A DNA stretch of 36,927 nucleotides. Origin: Thermoplasmatota archaeon (GTDB taxonomy: Archaea; Thermoplasmatota; Thermoplasmata; Halarchaeoplasmatales; Halarchaeoplasmataceae). The number at the start of each line of letters is the position of its first letter. Position 1 is the first letter of the stretch. The stretch is taken from contig JAGXLF010000009.1 of NCBI GenBank assembly GCA_018334835.1, forward strand, positions 1 through 36,927. Reading direction: 5' to 3'. Below, piece after piece: positions 23,101 through 31,609 of the stretch. A program made the position numbers and the translations under genes. The notes below the pieces were generated by a model. It saw nothing but the letters and a program-made list of their open reading frames with translations, was not told the DNA's origin and did not search any database.

Positions 23101-24177
23101 TTGGACCATAAAAAATTATATATTCCGGGACCGACGGAAGTAAGAAAGGAAATTATCGAGGCGATGAACGAGCCCATGTTCGGCCATCGAATGGAGAAGA
23201 TGACCGATCTCTATACTACTATTGTAGAAGATACTAAAGAATTCCTTGATACGGACAAACACGTGATCATATTGACCGCCTCGGGAACAGAGTTCATGGA
23301 GAGTTCTATATTAAATCTCGTTGACAATAAAGTACTCTGTTCTACCTGCGGAAGCTTCAGTGAAAGACAGGCTAACGTCGCAGAACGACTCGGAAAGGAT
23401 GTAGATAGGTTAGAATACGAGTGGGGGAAAGCAGTGAAGCCCGAAGATGTAAGAGAGGCTTTAGAAAAAGATGACTACGATGCGTTCACCTGTGTTATGA
23501 ATGAAACTTCAACTGGTGTAAGAAATCCGCTTGAGGAGATAGGCAAAGTGTTAGAAGATTATCCAGACACCTTTTTCATTGTCGATGCTATATCTGCACT
23601 GGGAGGCGATTACATAGATCTAGAGGATAGCAATATTGACGTCATATACACTTCTGTACAGAAGGCCTTTGCTATGCCGCCAGGACTTGCCGTATGTGTT
23701 GTAGATGACGATGCCTATCAGCACGAAAAGAAAAAAGATTCTTCCTCATGGTATGGCGGCTTCCAGAGGAGTATAGATTACTATAAAAGAAAGGGTCAGA
23801 CACATTCGACGCCGGCTGTATCACTGATGCTCGCTTATAGAAAGCAGATGAAGAACATGTTGGAAGAGGGACACAAACAGAGAGACAAGAGGCACAAAGA
23901 TATGGCGGAATATACAAGAGATTGGGCATACGAGCATTTCGATATGTTTCCAGAAGAAGGATACATGTCTCAGACCGTGAGCACGATAGAAAACACGCAG
24001 GGACTCAATATGGCCGAGACGATAAAAGAGGTCAACGAGAAGTACGATCTCGCCTTCGCTAACGGATACGGATCAAAGTTAAAAGAGAAGACCTTTAGAA
24101 TAGGACATATGGGAGAGCATAGGGTGGAAGATATCAAGGAGCTGACAGACGCTATAGAAGATGTCGCGGGATTGTGA
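23101..24177 (+). CDS. Class V aminotransferase (serine/alanine-glyoxylate type)
   Basis: 358 residues. PLP fold-type I enzyme of the alanine-glyoxylate/serine-pyruvate group: N-terminal YIPGPTEVRKE, FGHRMEKM, LTASGTEFMESS, the Asp motif FIVDAISALGGD, and the lysine that holds PLP in TSVQKAFAMPPG. TTG start with GGTGGTG six bases upstream. Directly coupled to serA (stop and ribosome site overlap), so it probably interconverts phosphohydroxypyruvate and phosphoserine, or hydroxypyruvate and serine. Sequence alone does not decide the amino donor. Confidence 0.88.
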   Translation: MDHKKLYIPGPTEVRKEIIEAMNEPMFGHRMEKMTDLYTTIVEDTKEFLDTDKHVIILTASGTEFMESSILNLVDNKVLCSTCGSFSERQANVAERLGKDVDRLEYEWGKAVKPEDVREALEKDDYDAFTCVMNETSTGVRNPLEEIGKVLEDYPDTFFIVDAISALGGDYIDLEDSNIDVIYTSVQKAFAMPPGLAVCVVDDDAYQHEKKKDSSSWYGGFQRSIDYYKRKGQTHSTPAVSLMLAYRKQMKNMLEEGHKQRDKRHKDMAEYTRDWAYEHFDMFPEEGYMSQTVSTIENTQGLNMAETIKEVNEKYDLAFANGYGSKLKEKTFRIGHMGEHRVEDIKELTDAIEDVAGL

Positions 24178-24182
24178 TAATC

Positions 24183-25088
24183 ATGGCAAAAAAAGTTTTG
24201 ATATGTAATCCTGTTGCGGAAGAAGCTGTGGAAATGTTAGAAGATGCGGGCCTAAAAGTAGATAAGGAATTCGGCATGTCTAAAGAGGAATTGACAGAAA
24301 AAGTTCCACCATATCACGGCATGGTCGTCAGGAGTTCTACCAAAGTTAGAGAGCCTACCATCGATGCGGCAGAGAATCTAGAAGTGATAGGAAGGCCTGG
24401 AATAGGACTCGATAACATAGATTTGGAATATGCTGAGGATAAAGGTATAGCTGTATACAACACTCCGACCGCCACCACTATCTCCGTAGCGGAACTCACT
24501 CTAACTCATATCCTCGCTTCCTATAGAGACATAGTCGCGGGGACTAATAGTCTCAGGAAAGGTGAATGGATAAAGAGTGAACTCGCTAGTAATGAGATAT
24601 ACGGCAAAAAATTGGGCATTATCGGTTACGGGAATATAGGTCAGACGGTCGGCGAAAAAGCTGACGCGTTAGGTATGGACGTTATAGCATACGATGTCAG
24701 AGATCTCGAAGAAACAGAACCGGCAGAGATGGTTGACTTGGACACCGTCCTGAAAGAAAGCGATGTTGTCACTATCCACGTCCCACATATGGAATCGACT
24801 CATCATCTGATCAGCGACGACGAATTCGAAAAGATGAAAGAGAACGCCGCTTTGGTCGACTGCTCTAGAGGCGGAGTCGTAGATGAAGATGCACTACATG
24901 AAGCTTTGAAGAACGAGGAGATCAGATTCGGCAGCAAGGACGTTTTCGAAGAAGAGCCTCCAGGTGAACACAGATTGTTCGAACTCGATAATTTCCACGC
25001 AACTCCCCACATAGGAGCACAGACCGAAGAAGGTCAGATCAGAGCCGGTACACAAGCTGCAGAGAAGATAATCGATGAACTCAAATAA
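24183..25088 (+). CDS. serA: D-3-phosphoglycerate dehydrogenase, short form
   Basis: About 301 residues from ATG 24183 (GTGAT upstream). D-2-hydroxyacid dehydrogenase: NAD site LGIIGYGNIGQTV, catalytic Arg in VDCSRGGVVDED, Glu in FEEEPP and His in ATPHIGAQT. It lacks the C-terminal ACT and substrate-binding domains of long SerA (about 525 residues), so feedback inhibition by serine through ACT is absent. Neighbouring aminotransferase and DUF1015 genes support a serine/3-phosphoglycerate role rather than glyoxylate reduction. Confidence 0.85.
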   Translation: MAKKVLICNPVAEEAVEMLEDAGLKVDKEFGMSKEELTEKVPPYHGMVVRSSTKVREPTIDAAENLEVIGRPGIGLDNIDLEYAEDKGIAVYNTPTATTISVAELTLTHILASYRDIVAGTNSLRKGEWIKSELASNEIYGKKLGIIGYGNIGQTVGEKADALGMDVIAYDVRDLEETEPAEMVDLDTVLKESDVVTIHVPHMESTHHLISDDEFEKMKENAALVDCSRGGVVDEDALHEALKNEEIRFGSKDVFEEEPPGEHRLFELDNFHATPHIGAQTEEGQIRAGTQAAEKIIDELK

Positions 25089-25131
25089 AAATCCTTTATT
25101 TTTTTAAACTCGTAAAATTTGAGGTGTTAAC

Positions 25132-26409
25132 ATGGTAGAATTGAGACCGTTCAAAGGAATCCAATACAATAAAGAAAAAGTTGAAGATATGGATAAAGTC
25201 ATAACTCAGCCTTACGACAAGATTTCTGACGAGATGCGTGAGAAGTATTACGAAAAGAGCGAATACAACTACTGTAAGCTGATACTCCCTAAGGAAGAGA
25301 ACAGATATGAAATATCGGCCCAGAGACTTAATGAGTGGATGCAAGAGAATGTTTTACAAAAAGAAGAAGAACCAGGCATCTACATTTATTACCAGGACTT
25401 CGAGGTGCTTGGAGAGAGATATACCAGGAAAGGATTTGTTTCCGCCGTAAAACTTCACCCCTTCAAGGAAGAGATCGTTTTACCTCACGAGGAGACTCAC
25501 AAGGGACCGAAAATCGACAGACTGAAGATGTTGAGGGCTACGGAGAAAAATCTAGAGGCGGGATTCATGTTGTACAGCGATGAGGAAAAAACTACGATAG
25601 ACATTTTCGATGAAATCACCAAAGAAGAACCACTTTATGAAGGAACGGATGATCTTGGAGTCCACAGTAAAGTTTGGAAGATCGAAGATAAAGAGAAGAT
25701 AGAAAAGGTACAAGAGGTACTTCAACATGAACAGATCGTCATCGCCGACGGACATCATCGCTATGAAACAGCGGTCAATTACAGGGATGAGATGAGGGAA
25801 AAAAATCCAGATTACCAGGATAACGAAGCTTTCAACTGGAGGATGACCTACATGGTTCCAGTGGAAGACCCCGGTCTAAAGATACTTCCGGGACATAGAT
25901 TACTACTTCAAGAAGAGATTAAAGACAAACATATCGAACAAATTGAGGATCATTTTGAAATAAGTGAACTAAGAGAAGGTGAAGAGGAAGAATTCCTTGA
26001 GGAAAATGATGATACCACCTCTTTTGTACTCTATGACGAGAACAGGATATTGGGACTCAGATTAAAAAATAGAGAAACGATAGAGAAATTCATGTCTGAA
26101 CATTACTCAGAAGATTATAAGAACCTGGATGTGGTTACGCTGAGAGATGTGATATTCGAAGGTATCATGGATCTGAAAGACCTTCATATCGATGAGGATA
26201 TCTCCTACGAGAGATGGGCTGAAGATGCCATGGAAAAAGTCGAGGATGACAAAGCGACAGTTGCTTTCCTAGTTAACGCGACGAGACCAGAAGAAGTTCT
26301 CAACGTGGCAAAAAATGGGGAAAGGATGCCGCAGAAATCTACGGATTTCTATCCCAAAATAGATTCTGGGTTCATGATGATGGACATACAGACCGGAGAG
26401 ACTCTTTAA
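25132..26409 (+). CDS. DUF1015-family protein, possible serine kinase
   Basis: 425 residues, the usual length for DUF1015 (COG4198). Starts MVELRPFKGIQYNKEKV, then VITQPYDKIS, and the signature IADGHHRYETAVNYRDE near residue 205, a loop like the active-site loop of ParB/sulfiredoxin-fold proteins, which include the free-serine kinases SerK and SbnI. The C-terminal region has GRMP-type motif NGERMPQKSTDFYPK. It follows serA with a T-rich run between, its own GAGGTG ribosome site, and a possible own TATA box (TTTTTTAAAC). A role in serine phosphorylation is my inference from fold and neighbours. Confidence 0.8.
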   Translation: MVELRPFKGIQYNKEKVEDMDKVITQPYDKISDEMREKYYEKSEYNYCKLILPKEENRYEISAQRLNEWMQENVLQKEEEPGIYIYYQDFEVLGERYTRKGFVSAVKLHPFKEEIVLPHEETHKGPKIDRLKMLRATEKNLEAGFMLYSDEEKTTIDIFDEITKEEPLYEGTDDLGVHSKVWKIEDKEKIEKVQEVLQHEQIVIADGHHRYETAVNYRDEMREKNPDYQDNEAFNWRMTYMVPVEDPGLKILPGHRLLLQEEIKDKHIEQIEDHFEISELREGEEEEFLEENDDTTSFVLYDENRILGLRLKNRETIEKFMSEHYSEDYKNLDVVTLRDVIFEGIMDLKDLHIDEDISYERWAEDAMEKVEDDKATVAFLVNATRPEEVLNVAKNGERMPQKSTDFYPKIDSGFMMMDIQTGETL

Positions 26410-26417
26410 AAACCTCT

Positions 26418-27050
26418 CTATTTTCCTATCTTTTTAAATTTCCTTTCTACTGCATCTAAAAGTAATGCTAATGAGATGAACAGACGGCTATCCAATTTGT
26501 CTTCTAAGTCATCATCGATCTGTAATCTGTACATTTTTTTTAATAAAGAGACTCTTTGTTTGCAGACACCTATCTTTTTCCCATCACGATAAAGTTTGTA
26601 CCTATAGGGTAATCTTTTCAATCCTTTGAACCGTATCACCTCTTTAACCAGTGAATCTTCTTCCGCCTCGGCGACAACTTCTCTATTTTCATCAAAAATT
26701 TTCCATTCACCGAGTACCATCGATTTAGCCCAGTTCCTCTTCAGGAAACCTAATGTGTTCTCCGTCCCACTTTCAAATACTTGAAAAGTCCCGGTAAAAT
26801 CTAATATATTTCTCTGCTTAATCCTGAATAATTCGTCAGTCTTATCTTTAGTCCTGAACAACCTAAGTTCACCTTTAATACTTAGTGACTTTTCCTGGCA
26901 GAAAGCAATATTATTCCCTTCACTATCTTTGACGTAATATTCATTTCCTAGAGATAAAAATTTCTTTTTGATTATGAATTCGTTGTCTTCGAACGAGAAC
27001 GGTGAAATAGCTTCCTTCGGGCCCTTTCCACTCAAATAATCACTATTCAC
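26418..27050 (-). CDS. LURP-one-related (tubby-like barrel) protein
   Basis: 210 residues. Repeating beta-strand pattern with ENEFIIKKKFLSLGNEYYVK, EKSLSIKGELRLFR, DFTGTFQVFE and LGEWKIFDENREVVAEAEED matches the LURP-one/DUF567 family, a barrel related to tubby and scramblase. Biochemical role unknown; membrane lipid binding is suggested for the superfamily. It ends with a basic helix (AVERKFKKIGK). Convergent with the DUF1015 gene (8-bp gap) and lies just downstream of the Trm56-HD gene. Confidence 0.65.
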   Translation of the reverse strand: MNSDYLSGKGPKEAISPFSFEDNEFIIKKKFLSLGNEYYVKDSEGNNIAFCQEKSLSIKGELRLFRTKDKTDELFRIKQRNILDFTGTFQVFESGTENTLGFLKRNWAKSMVLGEWKIFDENREVVAEAEEDSLVKEVIRFKGLKRLPYRYKLYRDGKKIGVCKQRVSLLKKMYRLQIDDDLEDKLDSRLFISLALLLDAVERKFKKIGK

Positions 27051-27067
27051 ATAAAGAAAGATTTAGT

Positions 27068-28057
27068 TTATAAATCTTCGCTGAACTCTTCAGCAAACTT
27101 ACGCATCCTTTTCGCGCTCTTATGATACCCCTGTTCTTCGGTCCTCTCTATCTGTTGTTCGAATCTCTCCTTTCCTCCGGCAGTATTATCGGCATGGCAC
27201 ACGATCTTTTCCTCCAGTGTTTCCGGAACGTAATTTCTTAGAGGAAGGTCGACCTCTTCGGCCTCCTCTCTAGTGATCCCACCACCTATATGTCTCTCGA
27301 CTATCTTCGCTAGTTCTTCTGACCAACCCTGCTCTTTTATGAGGTGAGCACCTTCTACCCCGTGATCTACTCCATGAGTTACAGTCCTTCCTACATCGTG
27401 CAGTAATGCACCAGCGATCACCAATCTTAAATCACCTCCATTAGATTCTTGAAGATGTAAAGCTCGGTCAAGTACGGCCATAGTGTGTTTCATCAGATCA
27501 TCGTCCATACCTTTCTCCCTGGCGAATCTATAGCACTCTTCCGCTGTAGGTATATTCGAATGGTCAATGACACGCTTTTCACTTTTAGATGGTAATATAC
27601 TAATCTCTCCTCCTTTTAATTTGGTAATAGATCTGTTATTATATCGATCAAGGAAAACTGCTAAGGAAGCTACCTCCGAGTGAGGCTGTGCACCGACAGC
27701 TACATTGTGGTCCGCAATATCGTAAACTTTTCTCGGAACCTTCTTAGATCCTACTATTATGAGCGGATTTTTTATCTCGTTTTTCTCGAAAAATCGGTTT
27801 ATATCTTCGCCATACATGGTCAGATGGATAGTGTCCCCTTCCCATCGCTCTATAAGATGTTTCCAATCTTCTTCCTCTTCAACTCGAAAATCGCCACCAA
27901 ATCGATCGGCTACATCTTCTAAAGATTCTTTTATATCCCGATCTAATTTTGGCATATACATTCTGTCAAGACCGAATGCTCTGGAGGTCAAACCTACATG
28001 GGTCGTCATCCTTTTGTCTCTATCTGGCCGGTGTCCCAATCTCAATACAGAAGACAA
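27068..28057 (-). CDS. trm56: tRNA (C56-2'-O)-methyltransferase fused to HD domain
   Basis: 329 residues. The first ~165 are archaeal Trm56, a SPOUT methyltransferase that 2'-O-methylates C56 in the T-loop: VLRLGHRPDRDKRMTTHVGL, PLIIVGSKKVPRKVYD, NVAVGAQPHSEVASLAVFLD. The rest is an HD hydrolase domain: KHTMAVLDRAL, AGALLHDVGRTVTHGVDHG, ERHIGGG and HADNTAGG. The TTG start has GGTGAGATGA before it, just after the preceding stop. The HD part could act on nucleotides or RNA ends; its substrate is unknown. Confidence 0.88.
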   Translation of the reverse strand: MSSVLRLGHRPDRDKRMTTHVGLTSRAFGLDRMYMPKLDRDIKESLEDVADRFGGDFRVEEEEDWKHLIERWEGDTIHLTMYGEDINRFFEKNEIKNPLIIVGSKKVPRKVYDIADHNVAVGAQPHSEVASLAVFLDRYNNRSITKLKGGEISILPSKSEKRVIDHSNIPTAEECYRFAREKGMDDDLMKHTMAVLDRALHLQESNGGDLRLVIAGALLHDVGRTVTHGVDHGVEGAHLIKEQGWSEELAKIVERHIGGGITREEAEEVDLPLRNYVPETLEEKIVCHADNTAGGKERFEQQIERTEEQGYHKSAKRMRKFAEEFSEDL

Positions 28058-28062
28058 TCATC

Positions 28063-28647
28063 TCACCATGGACCTTCGTCTTCTTCAGAGGTGTCTTTAG
28101 CTTCTTCAGATTTTTTATAATTATCTTCATCGGACTCAGTTTTTCCAAAGTCTTCTTCCGGCTCTTCAAAGTCTTCATCGATTTCGCTTTCGATTTTTCC
28201 TTCGTCTTCTTCGATCTCATCATCAATCTCTAATATTTCCAACTCACCCTCACCTACTAGTGGGACAAGAACCCCCTTCGTTAGAGGAAAAGAGGAAGCA
28301 AAACCGAGTAAACCGCTAGGTATTATATATGAGAGAGATCTTATATTTTCATAGTACCCAGCATGAAAGATTATCCAGCCGAATATGGCGATCGTGATCC
28401 CTGTCAACAACCAACTTACGACTTCAGGAACCAAGGTCAGATCTGAGAGACGGAAAAAGATAGGAATGGTGAAACATACTAGTAGAGCTAACAATGAGAA
28501 CCAGAAAAAGATAGCATGGTCCCCGTAAAGAGGCATGACAGCATAAATGAAAAAGATCACCGTGATTATCATGGCTATACCAGAGACCAGAGCTAATACC
28601 TCTTCAGAAAATTCTGAAAAGATCTCATCAATTTCTTTCAAATCCAT
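28063..28647 (-). CDS. Membrane protein with long acidic tail, unknown
   Basis: 194 residues, not recognised. Four hydrophobic segments cover about residues 15-135 (VSGIAMIITVIFFIYAV, IFFWFSLLALLVCFTIPIFF, WLLTGITIAIFGWIIF, and a weaker IIPSGLLGFASSF). The last ~60 residues are almost all Asp, Glu, Lys and Ser (EIDDEIEEDEGKIE and beyond), a disordered cytoplasmic tail that could bind basic proteins. The stop is 6 bp from the Trm56 start and it begins right after the HTH gene, so all three are probably co-transcribed. Confidence 0.7.
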   Translation of the reverse strand: MDLKEIDEIFSEFSEEVLALVSGIAMIITVIFFIYAVMPLYGDHAIFFWFSLLALLVCFTIPIFFRLSDLTLVPEVVSWLLTGITIAIFGWIIFHAGYYENIRSLSYIIPSGLLGFASSFPLTKGVLVPLVGEGELEILEIDDEIEEDEGKIESEIDEDFEEPEEDFGKTESDEDNYKKSEEAKDTSEEDEGPW

Positions 28648-28648
28648 T

Positions 28649-29149
28649 TTATCTCCCTTCTTTGATTTCTTCTATCCTATGTCCTTTATATTTCAACTTG
28701 ATCGATCGTTTGACAAGACCCTCTAGAGTTATCCCACTGTAACCTATCTTTTTACTTATATCATTAGCGAAGGTATCGCCCTCTTTTACCGATTCCAATA
28801 TCTGTTCTTCCAGTTCCTCGAACTCGTCTTCATCCATCATGGCCGCAAAAAGTACATCACTTATTTCCTTTATAGGTACTGATGCATCAATATGAACGTC
28901 AGAATAATAAGTGTGATAGGCCTTTTGAGTTTCCCTACCAGTGTGTTGCCACCTTGTTTCCACCAGGTCCATTTTATCGAATATTTTTAAGGTCTTTTTA
29001 CCTTCATCACCGTATTTCTCCTCTATATCATCCTCGGTTTGCCAACCTTCCGCGAGGTCTGTATATACCTCTTTCTTTACGTTGGTACTAACGGCTCTAA
29101 GTATGGGAACTAATTCTGTCACATCTTTGATGACTTTAACTCGGCTCAT
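28649..29149 (-). CDS. Archaeal ArsR-like winged-helix protein
   Basis: 166 residues. N-terminal winged helix (LVPILRAVSTNVKKEVYTDL, WQTEDDIEEKYGDEGKKTL, a WQHTGRETQKAYHTYY wing), then an acidic middle (DEDEFEELEEQILE) and a second HTH-like end (FANDISKKIGYSGITLEGLV). The V-R-A-V-S start is typical of conserved archaeal ArsR-type proteins encoded near tRNA and translation genes. No metal ligands. Target unknown. Confidence 0.7.
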   Translation of the reverse strand: MSRVKVIKDVTELVPILRAVSTNVKKEVYTDLAEGWQTEDDIEEKYGDEGKKTLKIFDKMDLVETRWQHTGRETQKAYHTYYSDVHIDASVPIKEISDVLFAAMMDEDEFEELEEQILESVKEGDTFANDISKKIGYSGITLEGLVKRSIKLKYKGHRIEEIKEGR

Positions 29150-29199
29150 GATATCTCTAACACCCTATTGCACGATAAAATTTAATATTTTCCTATAAT

Positions 29200-29628
29200 C
29201 TATGTTTTTCCACGCCTAAAATTACGCTTTCGAGGATTTAAGTCTCTCTTCGCTCTTTTTATGAAAGTGGGAATACTTTCTACATCCTTCACTTCTTTTT
29301 TCAAGTATTTTATCAACTGTTTTCTGTACTCGACATCATATTTGATATCGTTCGATTCACAGGCTTTTTTGATCTTATAACAAAGTTTGCCTCCACTAGA
29401 GTCCCAATCTGTCAAGATTATCACTTTCTCATGGTCACCTCTAAGTCCTTCTATGATCCTGAATATAGTCTTGCCTTTCTTTATCTTTATTATCTTGCGC
29501 TCAAACCCCAAACTTCTCAAAGCTTTCATATCCTTCCTCCCTTCAACGATAACAGGAATAGCTTTGTCCTCATTTTTCATCCTGTCTAAGATATTCAAGA
29601 TCCCTTCCAACTCTTCTTTTAATCTCAT
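29200..29628 (-). CDS. Small Toprim-domain protein
   Basis: 142 residues. Toprim fold: PVIVEGRKDMKALRSLGF (catalytic Glu) and VIILTDWDSSGGKLCYKI (Asp-x-Asp metal site). A basic C-terminus (FIKRAKRDLNPRKRNFRRGK) may bind nucleic acid. Small stand-alone Toprim proteins are common in archaea and are related to DnaG primase and RNase M5, which cuts 5S rRNA precursors. Its own reaction is unknown. The last base of the upstream DUF167 gene overlaps its first base. Confidence 0.8.
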   Translation of the reverse strand: MRLKEELEGILNILDRMKNEDKAIPVIVEGRKDMKALRSLGFERKIIKIKKGKTIFRIIEGLRGDHEKVIILTDWDSSGGKLCYKIKKACESNDIKYDVEYRKQLIKYLKKEVKDVESIPTFIKRAKRDLNPRKRNFRRGKT

Positions 29629-29954
29629 CAGTGACCCTCTGACATTCTTTCGATTTTATCTATCAACTCAGTTTTATCCACACCACCAAAATACATCCTT
29701 TTATTTTTTGTAGTTTTCCCTCGAACGATATTAATCCTTTTCTTTGAGATCTCCAACAAATCTGCGAACAATCTTACAAGCGCCTTATTTGCTTCCCCAT
29801 GGACAGCTGTTTCTTTCACCGAGATCTTCACTTGATTTCGCCATGGATTCACACCACAGATCTCAGTGCTTGACGAATCGGGAGATACTTTGATATCTAA
29901 ATAGATACCTTCATCGCTCATCTCGATACATTCTGATAACTTTTCTCTCTCCAT
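29628..29954 (-). CDS. DUF167/YggU-family protein
   Basis: 108 residues, the usual size for this family (UPF0235). Recognised by DIKVSPDSSSTEICG, a strand with NQVKISVKETAVHGEANKAL and the following LEISKKRINIVRGKTTKNKR. Small alpha/beta protein conserved in bacteria and archaea, function unknown. Overlaps the Toprim gene by one base (TGATG-type junction), which suggests the two act together. Confidence 0.8.
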   Translation of the reverse strand: MEREKLSECIEMSDEGIYLDIKVSPDSSSTEICGVNPWRNQVKISVKETAVHGEANKALVRLFADLLEISKKRINIVRGKTTKNKRMYFGGVDKTELIDKIERMSEGH

Positions 29955-30027
29955 AATTTTTCTCTTCCTATCATCGTAAAATAAGTGAGGTATTCATTTA
30001 ACATGCGTTCCTACCGAATTATAAAAA

Positions 30028-31038
30028 TCAACCGATTGCAGAGATCGAATTATTATCTTCAAACGGATACAGGTCTTGTTCTTTCAGCCCTGTTACTATA
30101 GACATCAATTTTATTTTATCTTTACATTCATTATCTATTCGGGCTCCGACTATAACACCTGCTCTAGGATCAAGTTTCGAGGTCATCCTCCCGACTATAT
30201 CGTTCATCTTTTTTACTGATAAACTGTTAGAACCACCGGTAAGGTGAATGAGTGCTTTATCCGCTCCTCTATAATCTGCATTAAGGAAGGGATTACCTTC
30301 CGCATCTTTGACGACATTTTCAGGTTCTTTACTGTGTGCCTCTCCGGTCATCAAAGTAGAATAACTCCCCCCTCCAAGAACGGATCGAAGATCATTGAAA
30401 TCCAAGTTGATCAACGACTGTTTAGTGATGGTCTCTGTAACGCTTTTTACCAGGCTAGAGATCACAGAATCCATCAAACCGAAACCTTTGTCTATAGGCA
30501 TATCGGGGCTGACCTCAAGAAGTTTATCGTTTTCCAGTATTATGGTTGAATTCGCATACGATTCGATCTCATGAACACTTCTCCATGCCAATTGTTTCCG
30601 ATTACCTTCGACAGAGAACGGCAAAGTCACGATATCAATCACCATCGCTCCGCTTCTTCTAGCTATCTCCGTTATTACAGGAGTTGCCCCGGTACCAGTT
30701 CCCCCTCCCAGACCAGTAGTTAAAAAGACAAGGTCTGCGTCGGAAAACAATTTTTTGAATCCGCCACTAGCCGATTCAGCGCATTCCTTCCCTACTGAGG
30801 GATTACCACCTGCTCCCCTCCCATAATTGTGAGACCTACCTATAAGCATCTTCTCGTTTGCCTTTTTATTCTGGAGATGTTTTTTATCGGTATTCACGGC
30901 TACGGTTTTAGCACCGTGAACCCCGATCCTGCTCAATCTATCTATGCTATTGTTTCCTCCCCCACCTACACCTACCACATAGACATTTAGTTCCGTAGAA
31001 TCTTGTTTAGATTTTTTGCTTTCTTTTCTTCCTATCAT
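30028..31038 (-). CDS. ftsZ: Cell-division GTPase FtsZ
   Basis: 336 residues. Tubulin/FtsZ GTPase: GVGGGGNNSIDRL, AVNTDKKHL, GAGGNPSVGKE, the signature GLGGGTGTGATPVI, and the T7 catalytic loop LINLDFNDLRSVLGGG. It lacks a long C-terminal tail and starts with about 18 charged residues, so the membrane-anchor peptide is short or lost. Polymerises into the division ring. Upstream on the same strand is a tandem RHH regulator, as in the haloarchaeal cdrS-ftsZ2 arrangement. Which FtsZ type (1 or 2) cannot be settled by eye. Confidence 0.9.
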   Translation of the reverse strand: MIGRKESKKSKQDSTELNVYVVGVGGGGNNSIDRLSRIGVHGAKTVAVNTDKKHLQNKKANEKMLIGRSHNYGRGAGGNPSVGKECAESASGGFKKLFSDADLVFLTTGLGGGTGTGATPVITEIARRSGAMVIDIVTLPFSVEGNRKQLAWRSVHEIESYANSTIILENDKLLEVSPDMPIDKGFGLMDSVISSLVKSVTETITKQSLINLDFNDLRSVLGGGSYSTLMTGEAHSKEPENVVKDAEGNPFLNADYRGADKALIHLTGGSNSLSVKKMNDIVGRMTSKLDPRAGVIVGARIDNECKDKIKLMSIVTGLKEQDLYPFEDNNSISAIG

Positions 31039-31098
31039 ACAGATAACCCGATGGATTTTTAATAGCTAATACCCAAAGACGGATTCACCTACAACTTT

Positions 31099-31419
31099 TC
31101 AATCTTCCTGTTCCATAACTCTCTGGTATTCTTTGATCTTCTCTCTGACATATTCTCTTACAGCCGTCCTTATTGCATCATCGACATCGACCGAGTCCCC
31201 TCTCTCTACGAGATTTTCGATCTCACCAACCTTTTGTTTAGGAAGGTCAACGGTGACTTTTGAGATATGATCTGGAGCATTTTTATTTTTAATGAACTCT
31301 TTTATAGATGCTCTTATAACTTCTGAGAGCGAGGAAAATGAACCTTCATCAACTAACTCATCCAACTCCTCAGCCATATCTTCGGGTATTCTGACAGTTA
31401 TGCGCTTTGTGTCCGACAC
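31099..31419 (-). CDS. Tandem ribbon-helix-helix regulator
   Basis: 106 residues containing two RHH units: KRITVRIPEDMAEELDELVD with a following SLSEVIRASIKEFI, and HISKVTVDLPKQKVGEIENL with DDAIRTAVREYVREK. Each unit alone would need a partner, so the tandem gives a built-in dimer. GTG start with AGGAGGCC eight bases upstream. It is next to ftsZ (60-bp gap), comparable to CdrS of haloarchaea, which regulates division genes. Likely controls itself and ftsZ through the repeats in its leader. Confidence 0.85.
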   Translation of the reverse strand: MSDTKRITVRIPEDMAEELDELVDEGSFSSLSEVIRASIKEFIKNKNAPDHISKVTVDLPKQKVGEIENLVERGDSVDVDDAIRTAVREYVREKIKEYQRVMEQED

Positions 31420-31443
31420 CTTAGGCCTCCTATATTTAATTTA

Positions 31444-31472
31444 GTCCGACGCATATACGTTAATCGTCAGAC
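31444..31472 (-). promoter_or_regulatory. Inverted repeat in the RHH/ftsZ leader
   Basis: GTCCGACG at 31444-31451 and CGTCAGAC at 31465-31472 are inverted copies with one mismatch and a 13-bp spacer. A TATA element (ATTTATAAG on the minus strand, about 31494-31503) puts the transcription start next to or within it. A repeated ACGTTAATC/ACGTAATC half-site also occurs at 31457 and 31483. Good candidate for the RHH protein's operator. Confidence 0.5.
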
Positions 31473-31609
31473 AAATACATAAACGTAATCTACACTTATA
31501 AATATTTCGGAAATTGTCTTATATTATTTCATAGAAATTCAAAAACATTTCATATTATTTGAAATGACTCAAGGTTCGAACATGTTAAAAGAAGAAAAAT
31601 AAAAAAAAG
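31473..31609. other. AT-rich gap between ndk and the RHH gene
   Basis: Contains the RHH gene's TATA box, a palindrome ATTTCA-TATTATT-TGAAAT near 31547-31565, and a T-rich run on the minus strand (about 31595-31608) that ends ndk transcription. No gene is visible. Confidence 0.45.
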
